A stretch of 64,000 nucleotides of DNA from Parietichytrium sp. I65-24A (taxonomy: Eukaryota > Sar > Bigyra > Thraustochytrida > Thraustochytriidae), in the NCBI GenBank assembly GCA_012862575.1, contig BLSF01000019.1, positions 124,001 to 188,000 of the forward strand, given 5' to 3'. The notes under the pieces are model-generated. The model was not told the DNA's origin. It made no database searches and saw nothing but the letters and a program-made list of their open reading frames with translations. This document shows positions 39,894 to 50,500 of this stretch, one piece after another. How positions within the stretch are numbered: the stretch's first letter is position 1; the number at the start of each line of letters is the position of its first letter. The translations under genes were made by a program, and so were the position numbers.

Positions 39894-40667
39894 ATGGTCA
39901 AGGGGCTCAGACTGAGCTGCGCGTGGGCCGCCGCAGCAATGTGCTGCTTGGCCACGCTTGGTAGGGCCGCGGACACAGCGGATTGCACGGTGTTTGAGCT
40001 GGAGTCGACCTGCGAAGGGGCGTACGGATGCTATTGGGCCACTTGGGGCGAGGGGCTCTCAGCAAGGTGCCTGCATAGGCCTACAAAGGACAGCGACTGC
40101 GAATGCACGCTGGACGAGTGCGGCGGGGAGTACTCCACGTCGTGGGTCGGACCCTCCGGATGTGAGCCTGTTCGCTTCTGTCAGTATCACCTCTCCAAGT
40201 GCAGAGTCCAGTTAGATCTATCTTCAGATAGCTCGTGCTTGGAAGATGGAGACCAGACTGGCTCGTGCGCTCCGAGCGAGTACTGCGAGCCTGTCCCCAA
40301 CCCACCGTCGATTCCCCTTTTCTTTGACTCGCACTGCGTTAGGAAAGCTGGAATTACCTTGTACCCAACCTCGGCTCCTGTGCCCCCCTCTGTCGGCAAC
40401 ACGAAACAGCCCACTTCTGCGCCGACTGCGAGCCAGGCCCAAGACGAGGAGGACGGTTTCAGTGTGCTGGACTACCGTCCGGTGTTGATCGGGTGTGGGG
40501 TGGCTATCCTTCTGTCGGTAGTTGGATGCATGGTAGTTTACAAATTCGTCTTGAAGAAGCGTGACGATGCAATCATCGAGCGCGCTCTTCGCAACCGCGA
40601 GAGTAGAATTGCGGAACTAAGAGCCAAGTCCACCAAACAAGATGACGAAGAGATGCCTGACTTCTAA
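39894..40667 (+). CDS. Cys-rich type I surface protein, unknown
   Basis: A 257-residue protein. A signal peptide (MVKGLRLSCAWAAAAMCCLA, cleavage probably near GRAAD) leads into an ectodomain with about 16 Cys in short spacings (CECTLDECGG, GSCAPSEYCEP), like small disulfide-knotted modules. A Pro/Thr/Ser stalk (YPTSAPVPPSVGNTKQPTSA) precedes one transmembrane helix (VLIGCGVAILLSVVGCMVVY) and a charged tail of about 40 residues (KKRDDAIIERALRNRESRIA...). The frame upstream to 39750 begins at TTG and lacks a signal peptide; the ATG at 39894 fits. No family was recognised. The APTxxPT-like stalk is shared with the two Asp-box proteins. Confidence 0.72.
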   Translation: MVKGLRLSCAWAAAAMCCLATLGRAADTADCTVFELESTCEGAYGCYWATWGEGLSARCLHRPTKDSDCECTLDECGGEYSTSWVGPSGCEPVRFCQYHLSKCRVQLDLSSDSSCLEDGDQTGSCAPSEYCEPVPNPPSIPLFFDSHCVRKAGITLYPTSAPVPPSVGNTKQPTSAPTASQAQDEEDGFSVLDYRPVLIGCGVAILLSVVGCMVVYKFVLKKRDDAIIERALRNRESRIAELRAKSTKQDDEEMPDF

Positions 40668-40727
40668 ATGTATGGAGCATTTGCATCGCTGAGCCACGCC
40701 GGAGCGGAGGCTTTCCTTCACCAGAAT

Positions 40728-42849
40728 TTATCTGCACTTGACCTTCGCTAAACTTATATCTCCTATCCACGCGTCAAAGTTGCTCGCTGCCATGACGTCT
40801 CGACGTGGAGATACAACCCTAGGAATGCTCCACACGAACCGATCCCCAGGGGGAGGGCAGAAGAACTCCAAATTGGAAGCCACTTGGATTCGCAGCGCAT
40901 TCTTCTCGCCCACAACTCTTCCGGTGGAGTTTAGAGGTACGCTTGTGAGCGTCTGTAATTTCGTAGCTCGGCCGCTTGTCGGCGAGCTGCTCGATATGTC
41001 TTTTTTAACCACGCCGTAAACAATCTTGTCACCAAAAAGCCACACTATGCAGGTCTTCTTTTTGATGTAAAGGACCCCAAAACGGATAAGGGTCTCCTTG
41101 ACTGGAACGTCCAACTCCACAGCAAGATGAAGCCCGAGGGCCAGAACTCGGCAATCCGCCCAGTGATGAACAAACGACTCCGAAACTGAGCTCACCCCGA
41201 TCGCACATTCGCCTTTCTCCTCTTCGCCCGAGGCGGCTTCGCTCGAAAGATCACCTTGAATCCCTAAAAGCCACAAAAAGCTTGTGTACTGGTCGAGGCG
41301 GTCTAATGGGAGGCGCAGCAACTCGACAATATCGAGATTGTCGAATCGGAGTTGCTTACAAACTTTGATGAGCTGTTGTGTTTGTGAAGAGCTTATGCCT
41401 TTCGGTTTCGGGACGAGTGTGTTTACGGCAAGGCCAGCGGCTCGCAAAAACGGCGGCCACATTGCCTCCACCAGAGCCTCTGTCTCTACCGCGAGGCCTA
41501 CGTCCTGACACACCGCATGTGTCAAAGCTTTCAAGGTTCGGAATGATCCAATGCAAGCAAGTGCATATCCTCGAACCATCCGAGTAAGCGATGCGATCCA
41601 GGACAACACCTCTATGTACCGCTCTGACCGAAAAGACGAGATCTGTTCTTGTTCAAGTTCTCTGAGCAAGTCGCAAAAGTGTCTGCTCAAGCGGCTCATT
41701 TGACATATTGTCAGGCAAAGTACCACGAATCCGCTGTGCCTGAGCAGGTGCTGCACCTTGAACAGATCTTTGCCTTTCAACTTGGCCGCCCAAGCCACGG
41801 CGGTATTGTGAGAAGATCGCACTCCATCCGCTCCATTACTGCTTTGCGCTCGCTGGAGCGTGCGAGTTGAGGTCGACGAAGATTCCCAAAGCAGCCCGGG
41901 CCTCTGTGACTTGGAGGCTGTACTCGAAACCGAAGAGGTAGAAGAGCTTGGCAGTAGCTCGAAAGATGCATACGCTGATTCGTCTTGAAAGACCCCGACT
42001 GCCTCGTCTGCCACATGGCCACGAAGGGAACTCAAACGGTTATCGTCGTACAGAACACTGAGGAGTGGAACGGCAAACTCTGATTCTAAAAATGCGAGTC
42101 GGGCGAAATAGTTTGTCTCTGTGGACGAAAGTTCTGCCACGCTTTCCGGCGTGTGCAAGCTATTGAGCGGTGATGGAGGGGCATCCTCCGTGCGCTTCTC
42201 GCTCTGACAAGGAATGAGGGCGTCAAACACTGGACAGAGAGAGCTCAGCTTGCCACCCGCCACAGCGGAGTTCATCCGTTCTGCCACGGACTGCACGTTT
42301 TGAAGAACTTGACCGAGCAACGCCACCTGTACCGGATCATCACCGGCTTGCTCTCTTTCCTCGATCATTTGTGTTAGCATGAGCTCATAACGTGGAACGC
42401 GTTGTATAGGCATGATGAGGAACGCGCTCAAGGATGACGGAAGCAGGACCTTGGGTGCCTGCCCATCGGTGCCTCCTGGGGCGTACACACCGAGTTTCCC
42501 AACTCGTATCAAATCCAGCGCCGGCTCGCCAGCCAGAGCCTTGCGCTCTGAGTCCATGAGCGCTCTCCAGATCCCGCCAAACTCGGAATCTTGCATCAGC
42601 TCGTCGATGGTACTTTTCGCGTGAGAGTACGCCGCCGCGTACTGCTCGTACAGGAACAACATCTGTGCCATCCTAACCAGCGCCCTGACCTCCGCCTGCC
42701 GCGCCTCCTGCTTTCCCGCGCGGGCTGCCCTTTCAAGACTACCCGAAAAGGCCTCGCTCGCAACTGCTATCTGCTCCATCACCGCTCTAACGCCCCACAG
42801 CTCCGGGTCTCCGGTCAGCCTCCGCCGCCGCTTCCTCCGCAGCCCTGAG

Positions 42850-42886
<37 letters not shown>

Positions 42887-43220
42887 CCAGCTGCTGCTCT
42901 TGCGTGTGGGCGTGGGCAAGAGCGTCGGTCGCGTGCCTGTCCACTTGTGAGAAGCCTTCCAGGGGTGCCCAGCCGCTCCATATACACTGCTCGGCCGCAA
43001 GAAGCAACGCAGCGACATGGCGTATCGAGCCTCGCTTTCCGCGAGCTCCCGCCCCGCCATCGCTCCTTCGCCCGCGGACCAATTCCCGTTGTGGACCTGT
43101 CTCCAACTTTGGCCAAGGCTTCGTTTCTAATAGTGTACTTCGGCGCTTCCGTGCCAGGAGCCATAACGTGGCGAAACTAAACACTTTGAGCTCCAAAGAG
43201 TAAGCTTGTCTGCGTAGCAT
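40728..43220 (-). CDS. RhoGEF with two DH-like domains, PH domain and polyQ tract
   Basis: An 830-residue predicted Rho-family GTPase activator. A polyglutamine tract of 11 codons (42852-42884) lies near residue 115. A first DH-like region ends in the diagnostic helix FLIMPIQRVPRYELMLTQMI (about 265). A second begins with the DH opening signature AELSSTETNYFARLAFLE (about 362) and reaches its own conserved helix, LRLPLDRLDQYTSFLWLL (about 635). A PH-like domain follows (LIRFGVLYIKKKTCIVWLFG to the Trp near 818). DH domains catalyse GDP release from Rho/Rac/Cdc42; the PH domain binds membranes. The first DH is the better match; the second is divergent. The first 100 residues are poorly conserved, and internal Met codons could be the true start. 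Confidence 0.72.
42852..42884 (-). repeat. CAG x11 microsatellite coding polyGln
   Basis: Eleven perfect CAG codons on the minus strand (CTG on the plus strand) inside the RhoGEF frame. Confidence 0.95.
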
Positions 43221-43405
43221 ATCGCTGTTAGGCTCCGGGAGGTTAGATTGAGATGGCCAAGTGCGCGGATTTGGAGGTGCTCTGTTGGTGCAGATTGTTG
43301 GCGGTACTCGGTAGAATGTTTCAAGAGATGTTTGATTGTATTTTTAAGGGTCAGGCTTGCGAAGGTGTGTTTTTTTGGGTCGCACAATTGGCTGGGGTGA
43401 GGCGG

Positions 43406-44824
43406 TCAGAGAACGTCTACTGAGGAGGAAGATGTGGCGCGACGGAAGAGCCGGCGCCCCAATTCCACAGCCTTGTCCCTGGAGTCCGCGCCATTCGGAC
43501 CGTCGGTGGAAGACGGGTATGTTGCGAGACGGACACTCTGCACACGATTGGCCATTCGCAATGACGGATTCTCTTGAAAGACCGAGTTGGCCTCGTAAGC
43601 ATAGGGAGCAGCTGGGGCAGGTGCTGGCTCGGCTGCAATATTCATAGAGGACAATTGGGACGACAGCGAATCTGTGCCAGAATGTTTCGCGTAGATTGGT
43701 CTTGCGCTCGCTGCCTCGGGGGATTTCATCGAGAACTTCAACTTGGCCATCATACTATTACTTGATCCGCTGCCTCCCTTAGGGGCTTGAATGTCGTCGG
43801 GAGCAGCGTTTGTGTTCATCCCAGACAAGGCGGTACCCGACGTATTTTTTGCGCCCTGAGAAGATGTTGTCGACTTGCCAGAGCCATCCTTCTTCCGAAA
43901 CCAGCGGTGCACTTTGAGTGCATTCTTAAGAACATCCCTCTTCCGCAAGTGATGCGAGTGCGAGCCAGGTGTTTCAGCTCCGTCGTGGGCCTGATGTAAT
44001 GCGTCATACTGACGCAACGCCTGGATGGCCTCGTCCAGAGACTCTGACACCGCAGTGGTGTACCCCCATATTCTATGACCAAAGGAAATCAAAAGCTCCA
44101 GGCGAGTCTTTGGTACCAAGCCGCCATCGATCTCAGCTTTTCTGCGCGCATCGTTCAAAGACTTAATTGTGCTGTGCTCACTCATGAACTCGACTGGGTC
44201 CCGCGATCCGCAAATAGAGGGGAGGAAAGGAACGTAAAGATCGTAGCTGCTCATTTGGAATACTGGAGAACGAGACACCGAGCAGAGCAGAGAAAGAATC
44301 TGCGCAGTGAGCACGATAAGCGTGGCTAATGTTTCGTCTTTGCATTTGGAGTGGAAAGACACAATCACATGAATAATATCTTGGGCCAAGAATGCACCCA
44401 CCTCCGAGCGATGCTTGTCATCCTCAGCAGCGGACAAGTCAAACGCCGCCAGATCTTCAGTGCAAAACTTGAACGGCAAAATGGGCCTGCACAGATTCCT
44501 GAGATGCTGCTTGAGCAAGCTGGCCACTGCATTCGCGCACTCTGCCAGCCCCTTCCTCCCCTTTTGCTCGGACACAAACTCCTTCACTCGCTCATACGCC
44601 TCCGCGTCGCTCCCTCCCTCGGCGAGCGCCAGTCTCAGCGCCTCCGTCGTCGACTCCGCCGGCGGCACTCTGAACAGCCCTGCCTGGTGCTCCTCTCGCT
44701 CCTGCGTCACGAACCCGCCCAGCCACCGCACGCAAGCGCCCATCTCGCGCAGTCGCTCCTCCTCTCCGTCCAGCGTACCACGCTGCCCGCCCGCTGCGGC
44801 CGCCATCGCCTTCGCCATCGCCAT
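43406..44824 (-). CDS. RhoGAP-domain protein
   Basis: A 472-residue protein. The N-terminal half matches a RhoGAP fold: the arginine-finger segment EEHQAGLFRVPPAESTTEAL (Arg52), a following helix ending LALAEGGSD, and the conserved NAVASLLKQHLRNL...PILPF block. It would stimulate GTP hydrolysis by Rho-family GTPases. The later NLAxxFGP block is degenerate (LSLLCSVSRSP), so activity is probable but not certain. The C-terminal half is Ser/Ala-rich and disordered, with many possible phosphosites. The ATG at 44824 is first in frame, in a MAMAKAMAAAAGG start. It is 185 bases upstream of a RhoGEF on the same strand, making an opposing GEF/GAP pair. Confidence 0.75.
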   Translation of the reverse strand: MAMAKAMAAAAGGQRGTLDGEEERLREMGACVRWLGGFVTQEREEHQAGLFRVPPAESTTEALRLALAEGGSDAEAYERVKEFVSEQKGRKGLAECANAVASLLKQHLRNLCRPILPFKFCTEDLAAFDLSAAEDDKHRSEVGAFLAQDIIHVIVSFHSKCKDETLATLIVLTAQILSLLCSVSRSPVFQMSSYDLYVPFLPSICGSRDPVEFMSEHSTIKSLNDARRKAEIDGGLVPKTRLELLISFGHRIWGYTTAVSESLDEAIQALRQYDALHQAHDGAETPGSHSHHLRKRDVLKNALKVHRWFRKKDGSGKSTTSSQGAKNTSGTALSGMNTNAAPDDIQAPKGGSGSSNSMMAKLKFSMKSPEAASARPIYAKHSGTDSLSSQLSSMNIAAEPAPAPAAPYAYEANSVFQENPSLRMANRVQSVRLATYPSSTDGPNGADSRDKAVELGRRLFRRATSSSSVDVL

Positions 44825-45541
44825 ACCGCCCTGCCTCCCTTGCCTCCCTTGCTGCCCTTGCTGCCCTTGCCTCGCCGACGCTTCCTATGCCGCGTATGTC
44901 ACGTATGTTGCGTATGTCGCGTATGCCACTCCTAACCGCTGAGCATAGAGGAGTCAATGTGGGTCTGCGGAGTCTGCGGGACAATCCGTTCAGCTGAGTA
45001 GCTGAACCTTCTTTTATGCCTTTGTAAGCCTTGGTGATACTCCATGGACAGCTGTGATAGTAGCAGAGTGAGGTGTGGATTGAGTATTAGATACTACCGC
45101 TCAAAGATGCGTGGAATCATTGTATGATCAATGATTTTCACATCGCCAGCGGATGCCAGGGGGCGTCTTGGCGATGGAGCGATGGAGAAAAAACTCGTAG
45201 CTCCTGGACGTCAAGGCGCTCATCGAGATATTGTGAAGCTAGGTGGGAAGCCTCATGGATGATGGCAGATGGCATCGCGGCCTGCGACACTGTCAGCTGT
45301 GGAGTGGCGAGACTTCGGACTTACAAATAGGTGAGGAATTGCTTGTCCGAGGTGCAAAAAAGACGAACGAACAATTCCTGGAGAGTTGCATGTGATTGTT
45401 GCTCAATTGCTGGCCGACATGGGACAACCTTCGGAGTGAAAATGCGCTCACTTAATGTTTGAAAGCCAAATGTTCCGAAAACAGCATAAAATAGTTAACA
45501 GTCAAGTTTTGTTTTAAAGAGAATACACAAAGGACATAAGT
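44825..45541. other. upstream region of RhoGAP with short repeats
   Basis: CTTGCCTCC/CTTGCTGCC units (44834-44870) and GCGTATGT units (44890-44925) lie just before the RhoGAP ATG. The rest is the 3' flank of an Asp-box protein gene. No gene was seen. Confidence 0.5.
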
Positions 45542-47554
45542 TCAAACGTCGAGGCCGGCGGAGCGTGAAGAGGTTTCGCTCACGGGGCGCGTGACAAATC
45601 CAGTGGCTGCTGCACGGGTTAGGAGGAAAAGCGGGCTGCGGGATACATCAGAATTCACAGAGTCTGTGTATCTTGAGTCAGGCGCTGATGTTTGCATTAT
45701 AGGGCGGTGCGCTGGGGGTGCCCCCACATGAGATCCAAATTGGGACCCACCGATCGAACCGAAAGAGTCGGAGCTCAAAACTGTGAGGTCGTCCTCGGTA
45801 TCGTTGCCTCGATGCCGAAACGAGAACACTGCTGCCATTGTTGCCAGCAAAATACCGCCCACGACACTTCCTGCAATTATTGGAGCGAGGCTCCCATTGC
45901 TGGCATTATCCTCTGAGCTCTGTGTCGGAGAATCTGATTCGCTGGTGAGACGACTCGTTGCGCTGGTGGTTGGGCTACGGGTGCTTGTAATGCTGGTTGG
46001 GGTGCTGGTTGGGGCGATCGTGCTGCCATCTGTCGACGATATTGTCGGCGCGGGCGACTCCCCGCCATCGCCATCGCCATCGCCATCGCCACCACCACCA
46101 CTTGATGAAGTTGGCGAAGATGTAAAAGGAGCACCGGTCGGCAATGGAGTGGGGGCATTTGACGGTTGTTTTGTCGGTTTAATCGAAGGCGCAAACGTCG
46201 GTGCACTTGAAGGGAAAAGCGATTGCATGTCAAAGGTCGAAGACACGACGGCCCATTTGCCATTACTTGTTGCAGAATCAAAGTAGGTCCCGGAAAATGT
46301 ATTCACGCATCCCATAGAGGCCACACAGCTAAGAGACTGCTCATAGAACGATCGGCCTGATCTTGTGGAAATGTCGCTGAACCTTGCCACAGAAGACCAT
46401 GTGGCGCCCCGGTCCATGGTGTACGTGTACGCTGGGCTATTGTCTGAGCTGCTGTAAACCTCCCAGGTGATCACGCAAGAATTCGCATCAAAGCACATTG
46501 CCGACGGAGCATACGCGCCTCCGCTGCTTGGATTGTGCAGTACTTGTAATTGACTCCAAGTTGCGCCTCCGTCGGTGGACATAGAGTACTCCACCCACCA
46601 ATACACGTAGTTGTTGCTGCTCGAAGATTTATAACTTGCATCAGCGGCCATAATACAAGTGTCGGATTTGTCAAAGCAAGAGATCACAGGGTCGTACTCC
46701 TGAAGCTCTTGGCTAGATGAGTAGGCATTGTCCATTTTGGTCGACATCTCAACCTGGTTGAGCGCTGTCCAAGTGGCGCCTTGATCGACAGACCGACTTA
46801 CGTATATCCCGCCAAATTTAGACCAATTATTCGAAGATATGTATTCCCAGCCAGACAGGGTCACCATGCATAGCGACCCGTCACTGTGGCAGTACAAAGT
46901 AGGTGCGTAAACCGCATATTCCGTGGCGGATGCAATCACTGTGTGAGCATTGGTGATGTAGTCAACCCCTCCATCGGTTGAGCGCATCAAGTAGCAGACC
47001 TCCGTACTGCTTGAGCGACCCGTCAAGAGGCACGTAAAAGTGCTTTTTGGAGAAGAGGTCGAGAATGAGTCGGTTGCAAAACATTTTATGTCCACATCAT
47101 AGAAAAACTCGGTGTTTACGCTTGGAAGTGTGAGAGCAACGCTGGTCTCCCACGTTTGCCCTCCATCGAATGATCTGGACGAGTACGTTCCTTTGCTGTC
47201 CTTGTCCTCTACCCACGCAGCAACGCAAATTTTGTGCCCTGACTTCTCAAAGCAGGATATTCTTGGCTGGATGTACCTCTTGCCGTAATCCGAAACAAGT
47301 TGCGAATACGTCCAGGTGGTGCCAAAATCTGTCGAGTACCCTGTCCGGATTCCGCTTTTCTGTTGCCACTCGCCCGAGGTGTAAACAAAAGCACTTGTGC
47401 ACGTCAAGTCGCTGAAGCAATGCGTGTGCGATGCCCATGAGTGCTCCGAAGAGCTTTCCGAGACAATCGAGACGCCCGTGAAAGCTTGGACTCGAGCGAT
47501 GCTTGAGATTGCGAGCAGCACGCAAATCCGGAAGGTTGCCCATGTCGAGGCCAT
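45542..47554 (-). CDS. Asp-box (BNR) propeller, type I membrane protein A
   Basis: A 670-residue protein with a signal peptide (MASTWATFRICVLLAISSIA). The ectodomain (about 25-420) alternates seven short Cys-x(5-10)-Cys units (HCFSDLTC, ISCFEKSGHKIC, LYCHSDGSLC, ISCFDKSDTC, MCFDANSC, LSCVASMGC and one longer) with six Asp-boxes (STDFGTTW, SFDGGQTW, STDGGVDY, SVDQGATW, STDGGATW, MDRGATW). This is a sialidase-like beta-propeller. The FRIP motif and Arg triad of true sialidases are not visible, so binding or adhesion is likelier than catalysis. A PTxxPT stalk, a Gly-Asp run coded by CGCCAT repeats, one transmembrane helix (APIIAGSVVGGILLATMAAV) and a Ser-rich cytosolic tail follow. The GTG-started extension to 47584 was dropped. 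Confidence 0.8.
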   Translation of the reverse strand: MASTWATFRICVLLAISSIARVQAFTGVSIVSESSSEHSWASHTHCFSDLTCTSAFVYTSGEWQQKSGIRTGYSTDFGTTWTYSQLVSDYGKRYIQPRISCFEKSGHKICVAAWVEDKDSKGTYSSRSFDGGQTWETSVALTLPSVNTEFFYDVDIKCFATDSFSTSSPKSTFTCLLTGRSSSTEVCYLMRSTDGGVDYITNAHTVIASATEYAVYAPTLYCHSDGSLCMVTLSGWEYISSNNWSKFGGIYVSRSVDQGATWTALNQVEMSTKMDNAYSSSQELQEYDPVISCFDKSDTCIMAADASYKSSSSNNYVYWWVEYSMSTDGGATWSQLQVLHNPSSGGAYAPSAMCFDANSCVITWEVYSSSDNSPAYTYTMDRGATWSSVARFSDISTRSGRSFYEQSLSCVASMGCVNTFSGTYFDSATSNGKWAVVSSTFDMQSLFPSSAPTFAPSIKPTKQPSNAPTPLPTGAPFTSSPTSSSGGGGDGDGDGDGGESPAPTISSTDGSTIAPTSTPTSITSTRSPTTSATSRLTSESDSPTQSSEDNASNGSLAPIIAGSVVGGILLATMAAVFSFRHRGNDTEDDLTVLSSDSFGSIGGSQFGSHVGAPPAHRPIMQTSAPDSRYTDSVNSDVSRSPLFLLTRAAATGFVTRPVSETSSRSAGLDV
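46063..46100. repeat. CGCCAT repeat coding Gly-Asp
   Basis: Five to six hexanucleotide units inside the stalk of Asp-box protein A; on the minus strand they encode a GDGDGDGDGG run. Confidence 0.85.
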
Positions 47555-50500
47555 GTTGACAAACACCGCACAGCCGTCGCCCACTGGGTGGGCTTCCGAG
47601 GCAACGAAGAGGGTCTATCAGCTCTGACTCTCCCCAGGCCAGCCGCAAATCCTTGTTGATCGTCCCTCCGTACCCGCGACAACCACAATCGGGATTCCCT
47701 GCTGCTTTGTGTGGTTGGTTGAAGAGCTTCGGTCGGACGATCCTGCAATAGGCACTTCATTCAGTAATAAAACTCCTTCGCACACTTGCGCTTCTTGCCT
47801 TCCCAGCCCATCAAGTGATCTATTCTTCGCATGACCAAGGAGGGAGCAGTCCCTGCCACCTTTCCTTCCTTATTTCCCTCGTTGAAAAGATCGCGGGTAT
47901 AGGATGTCCTATGGAGCATCACTCGACGCTTGCCAATGCTTGCCACCATCTCGCCATGTTCGCAGATCTACGTTTCGATTACTGGTACATACTGGTACTA
48001 AGAGCAAACTCAAGGGTCCGAAACTCATTGCGGAGTGGTCCTACTAAAAGCATTGGTACACATGTAAGACTCGTTGGAAAATGTGCGAGGGATTTTGGAA
48101 GATTTGGAACTATTGCCTGTGGCCGGCTCGATGGCTGGCAAGTGGCTAGCACTCCACAAGGTATTCGGCCACGTGGGGAGTAGGTGGGCTTTCGAACTTC
48201 CATAATTTCACTTGGCAACCACATGATATGGCCGCACATCTCTCGCTGGTGGGCGGAGCAAGGTTACTCTCACCCCTGATGAGAGGCTTCATTGCCAGAC
48301 TTGCATAATAGTCCAATCCTCAGCTCTTATGGACTGTGGCATCGCCACTGGGCTAGCTAGCTATAGCCTCTTAAGATAGTAGTCGATACCTTAGTAGTAG
48401 TGGTGGACCATTCGGTGTTATCCAGCCGAAGATGGTACGAAGTGAGTGTGCATCGTCATGATTGACTATTGAGACTAGCCAAAATGTGTCTCCAAGATGC
48501 ATTTAACCTGTTTGACCTTCGCCTTTCGCCTAAGGGATCAGCACATCTGAGCAAACAAAGGGACCGTAGATCCGTTCTCTATAGATTAATTTTTAAGCAA
48601 ATTTTCAAGGCAAACAAGGGCTTACTCATGATACACTTCAATGTACATTTGTGATGTGCACGAAAACATATGAAGCGGAAACTTACCAAACGCCTGTACA
48701 TGCCTGTGCCACGCTCACCGCTGTGAACGACACCTGCCATGGTGGGTTGGTGGGGTGCGAACACAGCAACGCGCTCGCCGAACTTGCAGAGAATGAATGA
48801 ATAGATGAATGGATCTCTGTTGGAGTTCAACAACACTGCTGGAACTATACGAGTACCTTGTTGTTCGTTGTATGGCAGAGATGGTCGGCCATGACGGTCT
48901 CCAACTGCTGACAGTGAACGCCGCTTACTGTTCACAATCGATTCCAAGTAAAATGTCTGTTCGCTTGCGTAATTCTCGCCTCTCTCTCCGAGGTGATCAA
49001 ACTGACTGGGCTCGGCACTGCGGACATGCTAATTTGACATAAGGATGCATGGTTGCCATGGCAGAAAAACGAGGTGATTTTGGTAGCAGGTGCACAGTTC
49101 TCATTCAATTTTTGTTTCCAACTCTGCTTACTCTGCTTGGCGTTTTTTAATCAATCACAGGCTGGTGTATTGTGGTGCTACTGGAACGCAAAAATCTGTA
49201 CACTATGATAACACTATTTCTATTACTCACTACCGCTTGCCACGAGCTCTCGTTGAATGTTCGAAGTGGGAAAAAATGGGAGCGTGGCAACTTTCCGTCC
49301 ATTCACCTCTAGGGGATAAGCTAATAACGTTATACTGGTGATGCGGCGAGAGTGTGCACTTTTGTTAGTGTCAGTTTCAATTTGTAGTTTTGCTGTTCCT
49401 ACTGCAGTAGACAACTAGATCCGACTTGACGAGGAAGGAAAGGAGAAGCTTTCGCGAGAAAATATATGAAATTTGCCGGTATGCTTAAGCGAGACTCGGA
49501 GTGGCAGCCATGCACAGCAGGATGTGGCGTCGAAGGGAATAGCTGGGCAGTACTTGTGCTACCCGGGTGTCAGTGATCGCAAGAGGATCATGATGTCAGA
49601 CATCAGCGCAAGACTAGTCTCCGTACTGAGCGGGGCACGCGGTCAAATCACGCTGCAATCTTGGAATCTGACCATTCCACTATGGCAGAGGTTACCGCTG
49701 CGATATGCTGTGATCTCAAATGATCTCAACAAGAAAGCAAGTTGTGCTCGCTCGGAGGGAGGAGAGGAAAGGAAAGGAGGAAAGGAGAAAAGCGGGCATT
49801 CTCGACAAGTCTACAGTGAAAATGTTGCTGCTCTTCCAAAAAGACTCCGACCGACGAGGCTGAGTTGAGATTGCTCTCGAGAAACGGTACACTGTATTGA
49901 TGCGTATTGATGCCATGTGCTGTGGCTGTGAGAACAAAGGTTGCACAACACTCGAGATTGCAATTTCGATGTTTACTTGCTAGCAGCTTGCCACGATGTC
50001 GTGGAAGGCTGGTCCAATTCTCGCCGATGGCGCGATACATCGATCGATGGAGCGTTGGCACAGAGAAGGGAAGATCTCGTCATTGACTCTGGCCTATCTT
50101 GGCCGACCACGTGGAGACCACGTCCGAACTCGCGACTTTCGTGGCGTTGCAGTTCACTTGCAAGCAACAGAGCGTAGCTGAGCGTTGGATGCATCAGGAT
50201 CCATACAAAGTCTTAACCTCAAAACGCACAGACATGAATACTCCTTCTCTGTTCTTCAATTTGTCTGGGTAAAAACGAGTCTGAGCGAGAATAGAGTTGG
50301 AGTGGTTCAGTCAAGGTGGCACAGCAGGCACAACAGACATTTCCAAGCTTCTTTGTCATGGCAGTCAACTTTCCCCGCACTCCTCACATGCCAGCATATT
50401 GCACAAAACCGATGCGAGATGTCCCACTTCAGGCATCCCACCAGGGACATCGTGGCGCGCTGCTCCTTGCTAGGATTTTCGCTTCTGCTGCACTACACGG

